35,954 bases of DNA, taken from contig JAPLOE010000178.1 in the NCBI GenBank assembly GCA_026692705.1, forward strand, positions 1-35,954, read 5' to 3'. The stretch is from Planctomycetota bacterium. Lineage in GTDB: Bacteria > Planctomycetota > UBA1135 > GCA-002686595. The notes below the pieces were generated by a model. It was given only the letters and a program-made list of their open reading frames with translations. It ran no database searches and was not told the DNA's origin. This document shows positions 32,988 to 35,954 of this stretch, in pieces (the first letter of the stretch is position 1; each line of letters opens with the position of its first letter). Position numbers and translations under genes: made by a program.

Positions 32988-34106
32988 CTACTTGTCCTTC
33001 ACGCGCTGGCCCGCGTGGTACGTGCCGCTCGCGGCCGTGTCGATCGAGCCGTCCTCGCGCCAGCAAGTCCACAGGCCCTCGCGCTGCCCGGCGGCGTGCG
33101 CGCCTTCGCACTCCTTCTGGCCGTTCTCGTACCAGCGCGAGCTTGGGCCCTCGGGCTTGCCGTTGGCATAGCTCGTCTCCGAGCGCGGCTTGCCGCTCGG
33201 CCAGAACTCGCGGTGAACGCCGCTCGCCTTGCCGTCGACGTAGTCGCGTTCGGCGCTGAGCTTGCCGGAGTCGTCGTATTCGCGCGTGACGCCGTGCAGC
33301 TTGCCCGCGCGGTACTGCTCGACGAGCTTCACCGTCTCGTCGGGCAGGCGATAGGTCCACGTGCCCTCGCGCTGGCCCGCGACCGACTGGCCTTCTTCGG
33401 CCTGCACGCCGTTGCCGTGCCAGACTCCGCTCGGCCCTTCGAGCAGCCCGTTGCGGAACGTGGCGAGCGACTTCTTCGTGCCGTCCTGCCACCAGGTGCG
33501 CTCTTCGCCGACGACCTTGCCCGCGACGAACGTCGCTTCGTACGTGAGCGTCGCGACCTCGCTCCACTCGCGTCGCACGCCGTCGAGCACGCCCAGCTTG
33601 TAGTGCGCCTCGACGCTCGTGACGCCGCTCTCGTGGCGGAGCGTGTACAGCCCGTCCTTCTCGCCGCCGCGGTAGATCCCCTCTTCGGTGACGACGCCGT
33701 TGGGCGCCCAGCGCCGGAACGGCCCGTGGTTCTCGATGCCGTCCTCGGTCTTGCGCACTCGCCGCGAGAGCTTCGGCTTGCCGTCGGGATAGAAATCCTC
33801 GCGCAGCTCCGTCCCGGCCCAGTCCTCGGCCGCGGCGTCGTTCGCCGGCGCCGCCTCGGGAGCCTTGGGAGCTTCCGGAGCCGCCTGCTCGCCACCGGCC
33901 GGCGCCTTCCCGAGCCCCTCGGGCACCACGATCCGCTGGGGCGCGCCCACCTCGGCCGCCTGCGGCGCCGCCGGAGCACCCGGGGCGCTCGCGCTCGGTC
34001 CGGCCGATGGAGCGGCGGGCGGCGATTGGCCTCCGCAGGCCGCCAGCAGCAGGCTGGCAGCCGCGATCAGCGCCGGAACGGCCACAGGAATCCTGAGCAC
34101 CTGCAT
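32988..34106 (-). CDS. MORN-repeat lipoprotein B
   Basis: I start at ATG 34106 because it opens a lipoprotein signal, MQVLRIPVAVPALIAAASLLLAACGG, with lipobox LAAC. The 372-residue product has an Ala/Pro-rich linker (residues 27-90), then about ten MORN-like units (GLYTLRHESGVTSVEAHY, GVWHGNGVQAEEG, GVHREFWPSGKPRSETSY, GLWTCWREDGSIDTAASGTY). It is expected to be membrane-tethered in the envelope. It is the first gene of a pair with MORN protein C. Some units lack the WH.NG core, so it is more diverged than protein A. Function unknown. Confidence 0.85.
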   Translation of the reverse strand: MQVLRIPVAVPALIAAASLLLAACGGQSPPAAPSAGPSASAPGAPAAPQAAEVGAPQRIVVPEGLGKAPAGGEQAAPEAPKAPEAAPANDAAAEDWAGTELREDFYPDGKPKLSRRVRKTEDGIENHGPFRRWAPNGVVTEEGIYRGGEKDGLYTLRHESGVTSVEAHYKLGVLDGVRREWSEVATLTYEATFVAGKVVGEERTWWQDGTKKSLATFRNGLLEGPSGVWHGNGVQAEEGQSVAGQREGTWTYRLPDETVKLVEQYRAGKLHGVTREYDDSGKLSAERDYVDGKASGVHREFWPSGKPRSETSYANGKPEGPSSRWYENGQKECEGAHAAGQREGLWTCWREDGSIDTAASGTYHAGQRVKDK

Positions 34107-34407
34107 ACCGTCGCCAGCATAGCCCTCGCCACCCGCCCCTTCCGCCCTCCCTCGGGCCTCGCGACGCGTGCACGCCGATTTCGCAGCTTTCCACCCGCTC
34201 GCGCGGGCGTTGGAGCGTCGAGGAGAGGCGTGGAAAAGGGCCGTCGTCGTTGAGCGGGAAGCCCGAACGACGACGACCCGAAACTCTCCTAGACAGGCCG
34301 CGGCCTGCGAGACCGCGACCGGCCTCTCCATCCCCGCGCCCGTTTTCGAGGCTGCAACAAACTGGAAATTTCCTGGGGCCCCCGCCGGCCCCCCCCCGCG
34401 GAGGGGC
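34107..34407. other. Intergenic region, no gene seen
   Basis: A 301-base gap upstream of the MORN lipoprotein and downstream of the DUF6265-like gene. It holds the terminator at 34234-34279, a small GGAAATTTCC palindrome near 34368 and a run of nine C near 34390. No coding or RNA gene is supported. The promoter for the MORN pair should lie between 34107 and 34234, but I see no clear -35/-10 pair. Confidence 0.6.
34234..34279 (-). terminator. Intrinsic terminator of the DUF6265-like gene
   Basis: Arms 34238-34251 and 34266-34279 pair over 14 bp with one wobble. On the minus strand the stem is followed by TTTT (34237-34234). It lies about 130 bases past the gene's stop. Confidence 0.65.
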
Positions 34408-35328
34408 TCAGCTCCCCTCGCGCTTGAAGCCGAAGCGCTGGGGGCGGCCGCCCTTCATGTATCCGACGGAGGCGCTCAGGCTGTCGCCGGAGAGCTCGTA
34501 GACGATGCGCTGCGGGCTGTCGTGGCGCGGGTTCTCGAACACGGCGCGCGAGGCGCTGAGCTCCGTGAGCACGAACTCGGTCGGCGGGTTGCCGCCGGGC
34601 TGGGCGACGTAGACGAGGCCGCCGTCGCGCTCGACGACGCGCAGGTATTCGAAGCCGGCCAGCTTGCCCTTCGAGACCGTGCGCGAGACGGCGAGCATCG
34701 CTCCACCCAGAGGCGGGCTCCAGCGCTCCTCGATCGACGTCGTGCCCGAGGTGCCACGCGTGCCGACCCAGTTGCCCGCGAGCCACGCCAAGTCCGCGAT
34801 CGTCGCCTTGGCGGGCGTCGGAAGTGCGATGTCCTTGGGGTGGCGATACAACGCGAGCGACTTGAAGCTCGTCTGCGATTCGACCTCGACGCGCGCCAGC
34901 AGTCCCTCGGCCGTGGGACGCAGTTCGGTCCGGATCAGCCCCGTGCGCGACTTGTCCGCCGGGTTGAGCATCTCGATCTCGTACGTGAAGGCGCCGTCCT
35001 TCCACGAGCCGCTGTAGCGCGAGAGCCGGCCCTCGCGAGTCACCTCCACGCCCGTGCCGTCGAGCGGCATGCGCACCTCGAAGTCGCGGCGCACGACGAC
35101 GACCGCAGCCTCCTCGACGCGCAGCGCGAACTTCGCGCTCATGCTCGGCTGGTGTGCCTCGACCTCCCGTCCCTCGGTGCGGTCCTCGACATACAGCCAG
35201 TCACCCGCCAACGCTTGCACGCCGTCGACTTGTTGGATGGGCTCGCGCGAGGCGAGCGAAGCCGATGCGGCGCCGAGAGAGACGAGGAGAACGAGTGCGG
35301 CAGCGAGCCAAGAGGCCCAAGAAATCAA
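34408..35328 (-). CDS. Secreted DUF6265-like protein
   Basis: A 306-residue protein with a signal peptide (ISWASWLAAALVLLVSLGAASAS). Residues about 170-290 resemble DUF6265: LAWLAGNWVG, IEERWSPPLGGAMLAVSRTV, FEYLRVVERDGGLVYVAQPGG, FENPRHDSPQRIVYEL. The N-terminal half has a similar lipocalin-like beta pattern (LAGDWLYVEDR), so the protein may hold two beta-barrel domains. Ligand unknown. The only start that keeps the signal is TTG 35328, without a Shine-Dalgarno. It lies in the T-rich tail of the tRNA terminator, so the transcript may come from read-through or be nearly leaderless. Confidence 0.75.
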   Translation of the reverse strand: MISWASWLAAALVLLVSLGAASASLASREPIQQVDGVQALAGDWLYVEDRTEGREVEAHQPSMSAKFALRVEEAAVVVVRRDFEVRMPLDGTGVEVTREGRLSRYSGSWKDGAFTYEIEMLNPADKSRTGLIRTELRPTAEGLLARVEVESQTSFKSLALYRHPKDIALPTPAKATIADLAWLAGNWVGTRGTSGTTSIEERWSPPLGGAMLAVSRTVSKGKLAGFEYLRVVERDGGLVYVAQPGGNPPTEFVLTELSASRAVFENPRHDSPQRIVYELSGDSLSASVGYMKGGRPQRFGFKREGS

Positions 35329-35332
35329 AAGC

Positions 35333-35363
35333 AGAAGGGTCGGCGCTGTTGGCCGACCCTTCT
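35333..35363 (-). terminator. Intrinsic terminator of tRNA-fMet
   Basis: A perfect 12-bp stem (35333-35344 with 35352-35363) with a 7-base loop, 6 bases beyond the encoded CCA. On the minus strand it is followed by GCTTTTGATTTCTT. The T-rich tail overlaps the TTG start of the next gene. Confidence 0.8.
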
Positions 35364-35368
35364 CTGGA

Positions 35369-35445
35369 TGGTAGCGCGGGCAGGATTCGAACCTGCGACC
35401 TCCGGGTTATGAGCCCGACGAGCTGCCAGACTGCTCCACCGCGCG
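35369..35445 (-). tRNA. Initiator tRNA-fMet (CAT anticodon, 35409-35411)
   Basis: The 77-base minus-strand sequence folds as a full cloverleaf with 3' CCA encoded. The anticodon loop is CTCATAA. Three consecutive G-C pairs in the anticodon stem (GGG/CCC) and no Watson-Crick pair at position 1-72 mark it as the initiator. Position 1-72 is C-U here; E. coli has C-A. The T-loop is TTCGAAT and the T-stem GCAGG/CCTGC. Confidence 0.95.
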
Positions 35446-35458
35446 ACGCGAGGGCGGG

Positions 35459-35487
35459 AGGTTAGGGCCGGGGCACGGCGAGATCAA
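35459..35487 (-). promoter_or_regulatory. Putative sigma-70-type promoter of tRNA-fMet
   Basis: Minus strand TTGATC (35487-35482), 17-base spacer, TAACCT (35464-35459). The tRNA 5' end is 13 bases further, leaving a leader of about six bases. Confidence 0.5.
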
Positions 35488-35525
35488 GGGGCAGCTTGGG
35501 ATAACGGCCGGAAAGCGCCGGGAAG

Positions 35526-35954
35526 TCACGGGGAGCGCAGAAGCTCCGCGAGGGCGCGCGCGAGCGCTTCGGGCGTTTCGCGCGCCGTGTCGAGGCGCTG
35601 GGCGGCGACCTCGCGGTACCACGGCTCGCGGCGCGCGGCGATCTCGGCGAGCTCGTCGGCGGCGGAGCGACCCGTCAGGCTCGGCCGAACGGTCGTGTCG
35701 AGCGCGAGGCGCGTGCGCAGCGTCTCGAGCGGCGCGTCGAGCCAGATGCAGGTCGCGCGCGCGCGCAGGAGCTCGCGATTGGACGCGGACTCGACCACGC
35801 CACCGCCGGTCGCAAGCACGAGCGCGTCGCCGCTCGAGAGCACGCGCTCGAGCTCGCGCGACTCGAGCTCGCGAAAACCGCTCCAGCCGAGCGTCTCGAC
35901 CACGTGCGCGACGGTCGGGATGTGCTGCGCGCAACAGCCTTCGCTCGCGGCCCA
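35526..35954 (-). CDS. aroK: Shikimate kinase, C-terminal part (5' end outside window)
   Basis: About 142 residues are visible and the frame runs off the right edge, so the P-loop is not seen. VVETLGWSGFRELESRELERVL, then ALVLATGGGVVESASNRELL, CIWLDAPLETLRTRL, TTVRPSLTG and AARREPWYREVAAQRLDT follow the shikimate kinase order (shikimate-binding GGG loop, lid Arg-Pro, REPxYxEVA). The enzyme phosphorylates shikimate in the chorismate pathway. The upstream CCAQH stretch is unusual, so a fusion (for example with shikimate dehydrogenase) cannot be excluded. It ends 39 bases before the tRNA promoter. Confidence 0.85.
   Translation of the reverse strand, partial: WAASEGCCAQHIPTVAHVVETLGWSGFRELESRELERVLSSGDALVLATGGGVVESASNRELLRARATCIWLDAPLETLRTRLALDTTVRPSLTGRSAADELAEIAARREPWYREVAAQRLDTARETPEALARALAELLRSP

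Noticed and set aside
30766-34253. Open frames over 1100 codons on both strands across the protease and MORN genes
   Set aside because: They overlap genes with clear signal peptides, catalytic motifs or repeats. Their own translations are low-complexity Arg/Ala/Pro/Val.
34376-34400. A frameshift caused by the nine-C run
   Set aside because: It is outside any gene, downstream of the DUF6265-like stop.

Overview
The window is very GC-rich, gene-dense bacterial chromosomal DNA with short intergenic gaps and both strands used. No rRNA, phage, transposase or CRISPR sequence was seen. Several features together suggest Planctomycetota or a nearby environmental lineage: a type I sulfatase, a beta-propeller (SBBP-type) secreted protein, three secreted MORN-repeat proteins, a membrane-anchored protein built of carboxypeptidase-regulatory-like domains, and a C-terminal module shared by two secreted proteins. 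This assignment is inference; no marker gene settles it.

Layout, left to right. Positions 1-5500 hold the end of a sulfatase, a GT-C type membrane glycosyltransferase, an HtrA-type protease, a small coiled-coil lipoprotein, an orphan PabA/TrpG glutamine amidotransferase and a short unknown protein. Positions 5500-13900 hold a secreted SBBP protein, a divergent lipoprotein of the RidA family coupled to a GT4 glycosyltransferase and a VOC protein, a secreted YceI protein with a strong terminator, and the 976-residue regulatory-like-domain protein. Positions 13900-17700 hold a peroxiredoxin, a pterin carbinolamine dehydratase, a thiD gene with an internal deletion, and a large putative glycoside hydrolase.

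Positions 17700-22700 form a tight minus-strand operon. It encodes a three-subunit PaoABC/YagTSR-type molybdenum hydroxylase: a Tat-exported 2Fe-2S subunit, a molybdopterin subunit, and an FAD subunit with an extra 4Fe-4S cysteine set. These are followed by an 83-residue six-cysteine protein and a secreted Cys-rich DUF1326-like protein. The last two are the best candidates here for undescribed parts of a system.

Positions 22700-27300 hold threonine synthase, a divergent universal stress protein that appears frameshifted near its start, a long pyrimidine/purine-tract intergenic region, and HtpG. Positions 27300-34400 hold secreted proteins (an unknown protein, MORN proteins, a trypsin-like protease) and a GNAT acetyltransferase. 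Positions 34400-35954 hold a DUF6265-like secreted protein, an initiator tRNA-fMet with recognisable promoter and terminator, and part of a shikimate kinase.

Two genes (thiD and the universal stress protein) have plausible starts in one frame and bodies in another. They are either real lesions or assembly errors and should be checked before any metabolic conclusion is drawn.
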